64,000 bases of DNA from Dryococelus australis. Taxonomy: Eukaryota > Arthropoda > Insecta > Phasmatodea > Phasmatidae. The stretch is from NCBI GenBank assembly GCA_029891345.1, contig CM056994.1:61225251-61289250 (forward strand). Direction: 5' to 3'. The stretch's first letter is position 1. Every line of letters starts with the position of its first letter. The position numbers were made by a program, and so were the translations under genes. The notes beneath the pieces were generated by a model. That model searched no databases, had not been told where the DNA came from, and saw only the letters and a program-made list of their open reading frames with translations. Of this stretch, positions 10,450-21,204 are shown piece after piece.

Positions 10450-11750
10450 GGGTTATACAAGCATTGAGAGTTTTGAGAGACAAACTTTCCTCCAACTGAT
10501 CAAAAGCAGGGGAATTTCAATATTTACAATAATAGAATGGAATTTGATATTCCAATAGGAAATGGCTTTTCTTTTCCAAAAATGCTTATGTTTTTGAAAA
10601 ATGTCGCCTACTAAAAAGAGATAAAGTTGGAGATGAGGCAAAATATGAAGAATTAGATAATATTGATGTTTGTTCTAATTTTTTTCATTTCAATTTTCTA
10701 GATTAGAAATTTCAAAACATGGACAGATTATTGAGGCTGTTAATAATCCAGGAATAACTTCGACAATGATGAATATTTTGCTAAGATCACCAGTTGAACA
10801 AAATTATTTAGAGTCTACTGGTGTTGATAATATATATCGAGTAAAATCTGTTCATAGTGATAAAATTAATGAAATAATGTATAAATTAAGATATTTATTT
10901 AGTATTATTTGCGATAAAAATGAAGTTTAGTGGAAAGGTGATTATAAAAACACTTTTTTCCGAAATTCGTGTGATAACAACTGTTTATGTGTTTGCGAAA
11001 CAAAAAATGCAGATGGTGCAGTTGATAAAACTAATGCTGATCCAGGTAAAATGATTATTGAGAAATGAGAAATTATGTGGCCCATTGTTGAATAAGAAGC
11101 TAACACGTCAATTGCAATTAAAGAAAAAAATATAAAAACTCTAAAATTCATATTGATTTTAATTATTGGAAATTTTTAGAAGAAGTTCCTGCTGTGACAA
11201 CGGTTTCTAACTTTTATATAAAATATCAGTTTAATAATTTACAATTTGATCATACCTGATTTTGTAATTGTGCATTTCCAAACTTATATTTAAAAAATTC
11301 GAGCCGAGCAATTTGTGCATACTTCAATGTTTGATCACTATAAAGTGAGAAATATTTTTGTTAAAAATGGTAGAAATGAAATTTTTCCAAAACAGAATTG
11401 GAATCTAGATATTGAAAATGATATTAGTCTTAAAATGTTTATTGCTTTAATGATTTTAGAAATTCAAGAACAAAATTAGATACTATAAATAGAGATAATG
11501 AACGTTATTATAAGCCAACTACAAATTAGCATGGTGATATCAATTATTATTAATTTTGGGGACAAATACCTTTATATATTATTGACTGCCTATATAGAAA
11601 AACAGCAATAGTTAAAGAGAAAACAAATATAAACATTGGTGATTTTACAAAAGTAGTTGAGGCTGGTACAATTTCTAATGTTGTTTTAATTAGCCAACAA
11701 AATTTAACTTATGATTATTTGAAAGAAAATTTCACTGAATATATGTAATT
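10450..11750 (+). pseudogene. Polinton major capsid protein (double jelly-roll), broken
   Basis: Plus-strand pieces follow the order expected for Polinton MCPs. HGQIIEAVNNPGITSTMMNI lies near 10725-10785. A VPAVTTVSNFYIKYQ block lies near 11185-11230, then VIVHFQTY near 11264. DHYKVRNIFVKNGRNEIFPK lies near 11335-11395, followed by a WNLDIEN block. PLYIIDCLYRK lies near 11569-11602, and a C-terminal block ISNVVLISQQNLTYD near 11670-11715 ends at a stop near 11750. A beta-strand-rich pattern with a (Y/F)P-x-x-N-x-N/WLD block is typical of the double jelly-roll capsids shared by Polintons and other Bamfordvirae. The frame changes at least five times, so no capsid could be made. Confidence 0.7.
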
Positions 11751-11759
11751 TTTAATTTT

Positions 11760-12530
11760 ATTAAATGGATAATGTAAACGATTTTACAGAAACAAAAAAT
11801 TGTTTCGATAATTTAATTTAATTATTTCGACTCATAGTTGAGTGGTCACATTAAAATTTTATACGCATTTTTAGAAATATAAATGAATTATTTGATCGAA
11901 TAAAATATAATAATTTTAATTGGAATTTTCTCATCTATTAAACAACCTTCTTTTTTTGTCATATTTTCAGTATCCGGCATGCTGGATACTGAAATTCCAT
12001 AATGAACAAAGAATAAAATATCATTAGTTATCAACACATTATTTTCTTAAAATAAAGGAACCAAAATATCTTTGAACCAACTTCCTAAATTGATATTATA
12101 GTTATTGTTTTTAATAAATTCAAAAATATATAAAACAGTATCATCACTTTTTTATAAAAGATATATAAATTTCTTATATTATAAATTGATCAAATTAGAG
12201 AACATTAAGAAGTTTGGGATATTGGATATGAAATTATAAAAATAGATACTTTTATTGATAAGGAATTGAACCTTGTTAATTTCAAAATTGTTTAAAAAAC
12301 CGATAAAAATGATTCAAGATCAAATAGATTTTCTGAATTTAAAGATGATGTTTATATTTTGGATTTTTGTGATGGTTGGGATTATGGATTCAGTAATGGT
12401 TACGGTTCAGATTTTCTTTATTTTTAGACTTTAAAAAATATTATTGATGTTTTACTTTTGTTGAATAAAATTGATAAATTCTATCAATTATCTTTTTTAA
12501 TATTTCATTTGTTTTTACCTTAAATTAATT
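11760..12530 (+). pseudogene. Unidentified decayed reading frame after the capsid gene
   Basis: A plus-strand track near 12200-12470 is unusually coding-like for such AT-rich DNA, with pieces such as VWDIGYEIIKIDTFIDKELN and DVYILDFCDGWDYGFSNGY in one frame. I know no matching family. The position after the capsid gene suggests another virion or accessory protein. Stops break it at the start and in the middle. Confidence 0.3.
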
Positions 12531-12585
12531 TGGTTTTGATCATTTTTATCGAATTTCATTTATAGATTTTTTAATTATTTTTATA

Positions 12586-12945
12586 CACTTATGTTACAAA
12601 TAGCAAGAAATTGTTAATATTAATTTTTCTTGTATTTTTGGTGCAAATTGCTTGTTTTTATAGTAACAATATTTCTGCACATGCCTGTAGTAAAATATTG
12701 CAAAATCTGTGTGATTTTAAGCTTAAATTGCTGGTTTTTCACTGAAAATTGCTTGTTTTTTAAACAAAAAATTGTTGCTTCAAGCAATGTTAAAAAGCTT
12801 CTTAAAAATAATAAATTTACCGTTTTTTTTGGTTAAATTTGTTTGCTTTTTAGCATTTTTTCACTAAATATCAGATTTTGAGATTTAAATTTTGTTCTGT
12901 ACTTTCGTTACAAATAGCAAGATAAAGTTAATGCTATTTTTTTAT
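12586..12945 (+). repeat. Direct repeat near the presumed right end of the Polinton
   Basis: The segment GTTACAAATAGCAAGA and its flanks occur near 12594 and again near 12908, about 315 bp apart. Between them are several short AAATTGCTTG/AAATTGCTGG units. This looks like a decayed subterminal tandem repeat. After about 12960 the composition changes to that of ordinary flanking DNA. Confidence 0.5.
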
Positions 12946-13112
12946 TTATTTCTGATTAAAATGATCAGAAAAGTTGTGCTGCACCAGGACCCGTATTATA
13001 CATATACTAAGTCACAGAAACCCTTTAATGTACACAAAACACTGTATCAAATGAAATGTAGGAGGGTGGTGGGGGACTGGGAAAAGAAAAGTATGAATAA
13101 GCAAAAAATTCA

Positions 13113-14645
13113 TGTTGCGTGACTTGGCGTCCTTGAGCATTTCTTAGTTAATAAGTAACTAACTTTCTTATGACTTTACAGGATCTAATTTCCAAATACA
13201 TGCATGCAGGCATATGTGGTTCTGCTGCACCTTGCAACGACTTACTCTATACTTGCACTCCAGTCATGAGCACTTAAGTGACCATTATTCGTCGCACTTG
13301 TGAAGTTGCAAATTCCATTAAATGATGTGGTGCACTGCTGAACCGGTGCGCACGACCACCGGTAGAGTGTTGCTCCCTGCAGCGGTCGCCGGGGACGGCA
13401 GTCTGTTGATCTTCTGTTGTTGCTGCGGGCGAATGTGCACTCTATGGTGCGCTGTGGTAACACCGCACGTGGTGCAGTCCCGCTGTGGCTGTCTTCTACT
13501 ATTGGACCACCGGAGAAGTAGCGAGGCGGTAGACCCACTAATCCCACTGTCCTCTTCACAGTTTGCTTCGTCACTTCCCTCATTGCCTTGCTGCCGTTAA
13601 TGCCACTAGCAACCCTGTAGCACAATTCTGTCAGGCCGATACTGTTACCATACCTCCAGATCTTATCCTCATGCCGTGCTGGTAGTAGGTGTTTCCATGG
13701 AGAGGGCCAGCTCCTCCCCTTCCATGATTCCTGGCTGTAGTATCAGGGCTTCCTCCAGCCTCTTAATCTGTATGGTCGCACTCGACGATGCTGTGCCATC
13801 AGACTCCGTGACGCGGGTCGGCAGGCTCACCCCTGTCAATGCTGCTGCATCAGGTGACACCGTACCCCCTTTATTTTCTTCCGACACACCTTCCCGAAGT
13901 GCCGCACCATTTTCCCTTTCTGGGACTTCACCAGGGAGCTCGTCAACGCTTCTGCCATCATAGGACATCTGGTCGTTCACTTATTTCTGCTGCTGTCCTG
14001 CTTCTGCGTGCATGTTATGTACACTGTGAGTTCCTTCTCCCACTCCCCTTGCCATTTCACCATCCGTGGCAGACACTAAGGCCTGGTTTTGTGTGGTGCT
14101 GGCTTGACCAGACCCCTGATGAACCCCCGGCATCTGATAGTCTTGCCTCCTCCTGAGGTCCGGGACCACTTTCCACTTCACTCTCTATCTGTGGTTGTTC
14201 GTTGGCAGCTTAGCCAACCTGGCCGGTTTCCTCCTTGTGCTCATTATCTCGGGAGAATTTTCAGTGGGTACCCGAATATCGTTCCGATGTATGTGGTTGG
14301 TTTTCCTCCCTACTCTGACTAAGTAAGTTGTCGGACCAATTGCTTTCATTAAACAGTGTATGCCTTTCCACCTCGGTGCTAGTCCTGCACACAAGTTTTT
14401 CTTGGCGGACAATTGTGAGTGTGCCTTAATGCACCTTTCCTGGTACTAGTGCGGCTTATGGTCTATTGCTTTTTGGGTGCCACCAGGTTGCATACTGCAC
14501 CTGATATTCTCTTTGCTCTCCTCTCATGCACCACTGGTCTTGGTCGCGCTACCACCTTTGGCACATGGACACTTTTGTTAACTTGGTAGTTGGATGTTTT
14601 CCACCAAATGCACTTGTGCAGGAGATTTTCCCATGGCTGCATTTA
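13113..14645 (-). mobile_element. 3' end of a Ty3/gypsy element, inverted copy D-left
   Basis: The minus strand carries the C-terminal part of an integrase: RWKGIHCLMKAIGPTTYLV then RVGRKTN (14370-14290), the GPY/F-type module. An acidic Pro/Glu/Gly-rich tail follows, including DELPGEVPERENGAALREGV near 13940-13880. After it come an LTR remnant and the terminus TGTTGCGTGACTTGG at 13113. Compared with the right copy (14790-16858), about 130 bp around the polypurine tract and the start of the LTR are missing. The two copies are in opposite orientation with their 3' ends outward. Stops and the deletion make it dead. Confidence 0.75.
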
Positions 14646-14789
14646 CTCTACGACAGAGTGTAAAGAGAGCATTATTTTCTCACCAGGCCTCACTCATTAC
14701 CTAAGAAACGACGCAAGAAAGAGTAATAAATGCAAATTATTTGTGTCATGCAGAATCGTTAGCTACGAACGACAACAGCCTAGGCAGCC

Positions 14790-16858
14790 ATGAAAGCAGT
14801 TTGATATGGTTTGTTTAGATCTGATGGGACCCTACCCCAAGTCAACTAGGGGTAAATACTTTGTTTAGGTCATAATGTACAGCTTTTCAAGGTGGGTTGA
14901 AGCTTACCCAATCGATAATGCACGAACGGGACGAATAGCAAAACATCCTGAAAAATGAATTATTTTAACACTGGGTATATCCTAGGAAAATTCTAATGGA
15001 TAATAGCACAAAATTTACCGGGAAGCATTGGCGAGAGCTATGCATGGTCTAGGGAGTGCGGCATTGAAAACCGTGATTTATCACTCCCATTAGAACCCCA
15101 TTGAGAGGCGCAACCAGGAGATGAAGGCGCAACTCTGTCTGGAGTGAACACCTGTCTGCCGCACTCTTCATGCTGAGATGCAGCATGAATGCCACCATGG
15201 GAAAGTGTCCCACAGAGTTCTTTTTGGGAAGAAACATCCCATTAACGAGTGAACAGAACTGCCCACGTTCCAAGGGTAGCAGCGCGACAAAGTCCAGTGT
15301 TGCACGAGAGGTAAGGCACAGGAATCGATACTGCGAACAATGCAAACAGCATATGCGTTATGCAGCTAGGGGGCTGCCACACAATAACAGACCGCGAGCC
15401 GCACTAACACCGGGGAAAGTTGTTTACATTAAGGCGCACCCATAGTAAGCTTCCAAGAAAAAATTCTGTGTGGAATTCGCGCTGAAGTGGACAGGCCTAT
15501 ATCGAATCATGCAGGCGATTTGTCCGACAATGTACTTTGTTCGAGTAGGGAGGAAAACGCTTCGTATATATCGAGACATCTGAGCAGCCGCTGAAGATGC
15601 TCCCGTGGAAGACGGGTAGGAAGAGGAAACAGACCATGATGGCGAAGCTAAAGACGAGCAACTGCAAGCAGCAAGTGAGGGAGAAAGTGCTCCAGGACCT
15701 CAGGAGGAGGCAAGGCCATCAACTACTGAAGAGACTTCGATGCCGAACACCATGGAGTTCACCAGGGGTCTGAGTCACATCGGCACCGCATGGAACTAGG
15801 TCGTCACGTCCGCCACGGACGACGATGTGGCAAGGTGAGTGAGAGAGATAGCTCCAGATTTAAATAAAGAGCAGGTGGAAGTAGGAGAACAGCAGGAAGG
15901 AGCAGACGACCAGGCGCCCTACAACGGCGGAGGCGCTGACAATCTTCCTGATGAAGTCCCGGAAGGAGAAGGTGGTGCAGTACTTCGAGAAGGTGTATCG
16001 GCAGATGGCGAAGGGGGTCCAGAGTCACCCGATGCTGCAGCTGTGGCAGGGGTGAGTCCGGCGACCAATGCCATGAAGTCTGACAGTGCAGCGCAGTCGG
16101 GCATGGCCATGAAGGTTAGAAGGCTGGAGGAACCCTCGACACTACTACCAGGAGATGCGGAAGGGGGGGAGCTGGCCCCCTCCATGGAAAAACTCACTAC
16201 TAACATGGCAAATGAAGAGAATCTGGAGGCATGGGAACTGGACCAGCCTGCTGGAATTAGGTTACCAGGTCGCTACCAGTACAGCGAGAGTAGCGGGTCG
16301 GCCGGTTCCCTACTTCTTCAGTGGTCCAGGAGAAGAAGAGAGCCACCGCAGGAATGCACCATGTGCGGTGTTGCCATAGCACATCATAGAGTGCACATTC
16401 GCCCGCAGTGGCAGAAGATCAGCAGACTTCCAGGATATAGGAAGGCCTACATGCTATGTCCTCTCTGCAGGGAGCAGAGAAATTGCTCCTGCTGTGAGTG
16501 ACTGGCCAGCTGCAAATGGTCTCGAAATGGAAAGGGGGAGGTGATGGGATTGACGTCAGTTGCTTCCCCCAAAACCATTTTCCCGCACCCCCCGGCAACC
16601 GCTGCAGGGAGCAGCGCTCGACTGGATGCTCGTGCACACCAGTGCAGTAGTGCACCACATCAGTCGCAAAAATTAGCCATTTTACAAGTGCAGTGTTTAG
16701 TGATTATGTAAGCACTCATGACATGAGCACAAGTGCAAAGCAGAGCAGTGCAAACTACGTGCACCTACACACATATTTACAAGTAGATCTTGTGAAATCA
16801 AGGTGGAATTGTTTACTCCTTAACTAAGAAATGCTCAAAGATGCCAAGCCACGCAACA
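14790..16858 (+). mobile_element. 3' end of a Ty3/gypsy element, inverted copy D-right
   Basis: The plus strand starts inside the integrase core: FDMVCLDLMGPYP near 14800-14835 (first catalytic Asp), then FSRWVEAYP, and MDNSTKFTGKHWRELC near 14995-15045 (second Asp). The C-terminal module WTGLYRIMQAICPTMYFVRV lies near 15490-15550. A 220-codon open stretch (15839-16501) is acidic and Gly/Pro-rich, then ends in a Cys-rich tail with CTMCGVA and CPLCREQRNCSCCE. A polypurine tract GGAAAGGGGGAGG ends at 16541 and the 3' LTR follows. I read the tail as the pol C-terminus or an extra 3' frame; its Cys pairs could bind zinc. Upstream pol and the 5' LTR are absent. Confidence 0.78.
16542..16858 (+). 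repeat. LTR of gypsy family D (317 bp)
   Basis: It begins TGATGGGATTGACG directly after the polypurine tract and ends CCACGCAACA, giving canonical TG...CA ends. Its end matches, inverted, the segment starting at 13113, which fixes the outer boundary of both copies. Confidence 0.7.
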
Positions 16859-17437
16859 TATATACAAATAACCCTAATGTGTTTTAAGTGCCCCCACGGG
16901 CCTTAATGTATTAATTCTTATATTTCTTTACTTTGCATTCTTCCTGTGTCAAATCCCCAATTCATCTCATTCAGTGTTTTGTATTCAGAAAAGAGTTTTT
17001 GAGTCTTGTGGATTTTATGATGTTAAAGTTATGAGTAATTAAACAATGTGGATATGTTTTTGAAGGGCATGTGTGTGTAAGAAAGAAATCCGCGTGGCCC
17101 GCATGCCCGCCAACCTGGCCAGTTTGCAGTGGCGGAAAGTTTAGTCATTCTACCGTGTCTTGAGGAGTCGGATGTGTGGACCGATGGGGTCGCGTTTTGC
17201 ACACTTGGGCAGCACATCAGCATTCGTTTTACTTAATCACTCTCACTTCAATAGATTTTAGTTTCACCGGAACCTCATTTCCTGTGGAATAACATTGCCT
17301 GTGAAGGCTTAACTATACACCGTAATTCTTAGTGGCCAAGTTCCTTCTTATTCATGTAACCCTGCTGGCGGGTAAAGCCTGGTAAATCAATGTAAACTGT
17401 TTGAGGGAACATTACTAAAACCCAGTGAATCCTACAT
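16859..17437. other. No gene recognised
   Basis: Mixed sequence between the gypsy pair and the mitochondrial insert. A GC-richer patch with several CpGs lies at about 17080-17220. I see no coding track on either strand. Confidence 0.4.
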
Positions 17438-17766
17438 TTCAAAGAATCTAATTACTAAGATCAATAAAAATTTAACCTAAAAATTAATAAATTAAACTCA
17501 AATAAAAATAAACTTTAATAACCAATAATATTAATGAATATTTATTGTATAACCGCGTATGCTGGCACAAACATTTACAATAATATAAAGAATATCCAAA
17601 TCTAAATAACCTCAATAATTAATATTAAATACTACAATAAAAATATCAAATATAAAATAGCAAAATCGTACATGTATATATTACGTAAAATTATTATAAT
17701 AGTCAGAATCAAACTAACATTTTAAAATAAAGAATTGAATATCAGAACTAATAAATATTAATGCTT
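17438..17766 (-). pseudogene. Nuclear mitochondrial copy: small rRNA (rrnS) fragment
   Basis: On the minus strand, 17570-17550 reads TTTGTGCCAGCATACGCGGT, close to the universal 530-loop signature GTGCCAGC-GCCGCGGT of small-subunit rRNA, with changes in the middle. Downstream on the same strand (17470-17445) a degraded CTTAGTAATTAGATTC segment resembles the conserved CTAGGATTAGATACC element of insect 12S rRNA. The stretch is very AT-rich, as insect mitochondrial DNA is. It is short, diverged and next to an unrelated mitochondrial gene, so I read it as a NUMT and not a functional rRNA gene. Confidence 0.72.
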
Positions 17767-18258
17767 AGCCTCAATTAGATTCAATAAATAAGAAATCTAA
17801 TTGAGGCTGTGTTATTTATCCTATTATGGATAGAAGTTAGTAGTTCCTGCCTAGTACATTAAGAAAACTAATTATAAGATAATCTTATAATTAGACAACA
17901 ACAGCAAATTAAGTTAAACTTAATTATTTCAACATCTTTACATTAAAGATTAAGTCACAGCACCTATAATAATAATACTTTATGTATTAAATTCATAGAT
18001 ATTAAATAACACATAATAAAATCTTAATTAAATCTAGATAATTGCCAATAAAATAATGAAAATTTTAAGTAAATATTTATTTTAATAGGTAATTAACATA
18101 GAATACTCCTACAATGAGTTTATGGTGATTTCTATTAAGATCTTATTATATAGCTGCCCCTCCCTCATAAAATTTAATAGGTGAGATTATATTATTTAAT
18201 AGAATTATTTCTTGAAGAAATATTAATACATTTGTATTTTTAATTATATATTTTTTTT
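17767..18258. other. Palindrome cluster inside the mitochondrial insert
   Basis: Perfect inverted repeats are packed here: 15-bp arms at 17767-17781 and 17794-17808; a 27-nt palindrome at 17868-17894; a 19-nt one at 17907-17925; 7-bp arms with a 3-nt loop at 17934-17950; and a 15-nt one at 18207-18221. Several have a single-base centre. I could not assign this stretch to a mitochondrial gene. Base composition alone makes short AT palindromes common, but not arms of 13 and 15 bp. Confidence 0.75.
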
Positions 18259-18429
18259 AGAGCTGCTTATACTTTGTATATATATTCTTATAGTCAAAAT
18301 GGTATAATTTATTCTGGTGTTATTTCTTTTGGTACAGGTTATTTGCATGAATATTTATTATTTCTTCATTGGTTTCCATTAAATTTAATGATTTTTATAA
18401 CTAGATTAATGTTTATTTATCTTAAATAA
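18259..18429 (+). pseudogene. Nuclear mitochondrial copy: C-terminus of ND4
   Basis: A 56-codon frame ends at TAA (18427). Read with the invertebrate mitochondrial code it gives SAAYTLYMYSYSQNGMIYSG, later HEYLLFLHWFPLNLMIF and a hydrophobic end. The TAYxLYM(F/Y) block followed by R/HEYxLxxxHxxPL matches the last helix of NADH dehydrogenase subunit 4. The frame has no disabling change even in this short stretch, so the transfer may be fairly recent. The sequence upstream is not ND4, so only the last part was copied or kept. Confidence 0.72.
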
Positions 18430-19990
18430 TTTAATTTTAGAAAATATATATTAAATTACAGTGCAGTGTTTGTGTATTCATTCGGGTTGCCTATGTGTTG
18501 TAGGGCCACAGGCCCCCACCTTTCCCGCAATTCACTATGTGTACTATGCAAGTGTTTTTCCAGTGTATTTCGAGTGTTTTGATCTTTGTGGGCGTGTGAG
18601 TCGCCCCAACACCTCACTGCATAGAAAGAATAGTACAGGTGCGTATTTTTATTAATCACGATGGACGGAGCACCAGCGGAAGGAAATCGCCATGACTGTC
18701 AGCACACGACCCTGGAATGAGTGTCTGCTCTACACCACCGATTTGACATTGCATCTCGCAATGTCTGGCACCCACAATCAACATTGAAGTTTTGGTGAGA
18801 AACCTTTGGAGAAATTCCTTCCCAAAGTTCCCAAACGTTAAAATCTCATTTTTGCTCCATCAGCCTGCCACCAAATAAATAACCTAATGATCGAATATAT
18901 AGGGGCTGCAATAGTCAGCACACTTTGTTTTGCTTATTTATCATATTACATATTAGCATGGAAATTGAAGCTGAAGGGCTTGCATACTGCTGGTACCTGC
19001 CTAGCTGTGTGAAACACAGAGCATCTAACCAACCTTAGTGAATTACAGGGGTATGTGTGCCAATGTTCTTATCACATTTCGGAAAAAGCGTAATGAATAA
19101 CAGGAATCAATGACTAATTAAATTGTGTCCTTTAACAGCATTATATATAATAGGACATGACCTAACTAAATATTTCACAATCGGTGAATCACGAAAGGTG
19201 TCAGAGCAGATACATTACCATGCCTCGGAATACAGACAATAAGGACTCACAGAATTAAATCTTATTTTGAGACAATTTAATTACTGTACGGTATCTTACT
19301 CCTGTTAGTCCTTATTGTACTTTGCAGGTATTCGTGAAATTAACGTGGTTAAACGACATAACTTAGGAAATTAAAGTAGTTTTAATTAAACAGAAAGTCT
19401 GTTCTTTTATGCATTTCTTTCTATTGATGCGGTAAGTTCTTAATTTGTTAATTTTATTAGGCATAGTCCTAACCTTACAGGAGTTTGGTGGTAATGGCTA
19501 AAATAAATTTGCATTTTATATTCAAATCGAATTACTGAAATACAAAACTAGAAAAATACTTGTTAATACCTACAGCCACTGCCTATTATGAAACAAGTGC
19601 AATAATTTTAATGTCAATACTGTGGTTCTCCGACTTGATTTTCATGTGGTAATTCTCGTACAAGTAATGTACACGAATTCGAGACTGCAGATCTGTGTTT
19701 AAATTAAATTCCTGGGGAAAACACAACAAATCATTAAAATATGTAACGAGTTGTTTGCATCCAATATGGCGGCATGTAAGAATATCTATTGCAGACGACT
19801 TCAACAGTGTATTATGATTCTTTGGAACATTATCTACAAAACTCATCACATTGTATGTCATGTACCATTCATATGAAGTGATCTACGCATTAATCACTAA
19901 TCTCCACAGTTCATAAATTAGTGAAATAAGCGGGTCTCTACGTCCAAACATCGCAATATTAACATAACACCCGCCAGTAAGCAATGCATG
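18430..19990. other. No gene recognised; short GC-richer patch at the start
   Basis: 18470-18780 is richer in GC and abruptly different from the mitochondrial insert. It could be a TE leader, but I found no coding motif. 18830-19990 is ordinary intergenic sequence with short open stretches that show no conserved residues. Confidence 0.4.
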
Positions 19991-20401
19991 TAAAAAAAAT
20001 CCTCTGTAACTTATGTATCCGCGTGGCCGTGAACACCTCGTAACAAATTATTTCATCGGTCACAGTTGTTCGGGTAGTGAGAGTGAAAATGTGTGGCCAA
20101 AATAGCCCCGCCCACTTGCATTCGGTGTATTTAATTGCAACTGTGGCCGTGGTTATGGGTGCACGTGCTGCGCAGTTTTATTTGCGTTTGTTTTGCGCCG
20201 CTGCAAATGTTATGTACTTATGACCCCCGAAGACAAATATGCGGTCTACCTTATATTTAGTCTATGGTTGTTCCATGTACGCCCATTTCTTTTCAACAGT
20301 CGAAAGTCGTGCGCGTCCTGTTCGAAATGGAGCGGTTTTGTTATGCTGGTGCAGTTGACGTTTGTATGTTTCGGCAATTATTTCGAATAAATTAGTTCAA
20401 C
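19990..20401 (+). promoter_or_regulatory. Presumed promoter and 5' UTR of the EHD gene
   Basis: The 400 bp upstream of the start codon are richer in G, C and CpG than the surroundings, as expected for a housekeeping promoter. I see no convincing TATA box. An in-frame TAG at 20393-20395 just before the ATG means translation cannot begin further upstream in this exon. The transcription start is not identifiable from sequence alone. Confidence 0.4.
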
Positions 20402-21204
20402 ATGTTTAGTTGGAGCAATAAAGACGAACATAAGAAGACTCCAGAATTGTATGAGAATGTTGTCGATGGTCTTAAAAGAATTTACAGGACAAAATTGTTA
20501 CCTTTGGAGAAGAATTATCAGTTTCACGATTTCCACTCTCCCCAATTGGATGTTACAGACTTCGACTCGAAACCGATGATACTACTCGTCGGCCAGTACT
20601 CCACAGGTAAAACAACATTCATTAGGTATTTGTTGCAACAAGATTTCCCAGGAATACGGATTGGCCCTGAGCCAACTACAGATAGATTCATAGCTGTTAT
20701 GTACAACGAGAAAGAAGGCGTAATACCAGGAAATGCCCTCGTTGTCGACCCCAAGAAGCAGTTCAGGCCGCTAACAAAATTTGGTAACGCTTTCCTGAAC
20801 AGATTCCAGTGCTCGACAGTCAACTCACCTGTACTTAAAGGCATATCCATCGTGGACACCCCTGGAATCTTGTCAGGTGAAAAACAGCGTGTGGACAGAG
20901 GTTATGATTTCACTGGCGTGTTGGAGTGGTTCGCGGAGCGGGTGGACAGGATAATTTTGCTTTTTGATGCTCACAAGTTGGACATTTCAGACGAGTTCAG
21001 GCGGTCCATAGAGGCGCTAAGAGGTCACGATGACAAAATTCGTATTGTACTGAACAAGGCTGATATGGTGGATCACCAGCAGCTGATGAGAGTGTACGGG
21101 GCACTCATGTGGTCCTTGGGTAAAGTTCTACAAACACCAGAGGTGGCTCGTGTCTACATAGGATCGTTTTGGGACCAGCACTTCAAATACGATCTCAACA
21201 GAAG
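20402..21204 (+). CDS. Past1: EHD-family dynamin-like ATPase, coding exon 1
   Basis: EHD proteins bind ATP, oligomerise on endosomal membranes and drive recycling and tubule scission. This exon encodes residues 1-268. It has the N-terminal segment MFSWSNKDEH that folds onto the ATPase, a Walker A loop GQYSTGKT (64-71), switch I within PTTD (91-94), the switch II motif DTPG (152-155) and NKAD (218-221). The start is fixed by an in-frame TAG just upstream and by the family's usual N-terminus. A donor (AACAGAAG then GTGAGA) ends the exon inside codon 268, and exon 2 completes that codon. No disabling changes are seen. Insects have a single orthologue (Past1 in Drosophila); vertebrates have EHD1-4. 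This is the one clearly functional host gene here. Confidence 0.97.

Larger units (their letters stand above)
312..12530. mobile_element. Decayed Polinton/Maverick (virus-like DNA transposon)
   Basis: At least six Polinton hallmark genes lie together in about 12 kb: DNA polymerase B (+), packaging ATPase (+), integrase (-), adenain-like protease (-), PLA2-like protein (-) and major capsid protein (+). Polintons normally carry this mix of replication, integration and virion genes. Every long gene is broken by stops and frameshifts, so the copy is dead. The base composition is much more AT-rich than the flanks. I could not find the terminal inverted repeats or target duplications, so both edges are approximate and the left end may lie outside the window. 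Two (TA)n tracts and a LINE fragment interrupt it. The family assignment is firm because several independent genes agree; the subfamily is unknown. Confidence 0.88.

Noticed and set aside
1-12530. Reading the AT-rich left region as mitochondrial, endosymbiont or linear plasmid DNA
   Set aside because: The combination of integrase, PLA2-like, adenain-like and double jelly-roll proteins points to a Polinton; plasmids with polymerase B lack these genes.
13322-13600. A 92-codon open stretch on the plus strand
   Set aside because: It is antisense to the LTR and acidic tail of the minus-strand gypsy copy and shows no conserved residues; an artefact of GC-rich sequence.
20524-20859. A 111-codon open stretch on the minus strand
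   Set aside because: It lies entirely opposite EHD exon 1, whose plus-strand frame is highly conserved.
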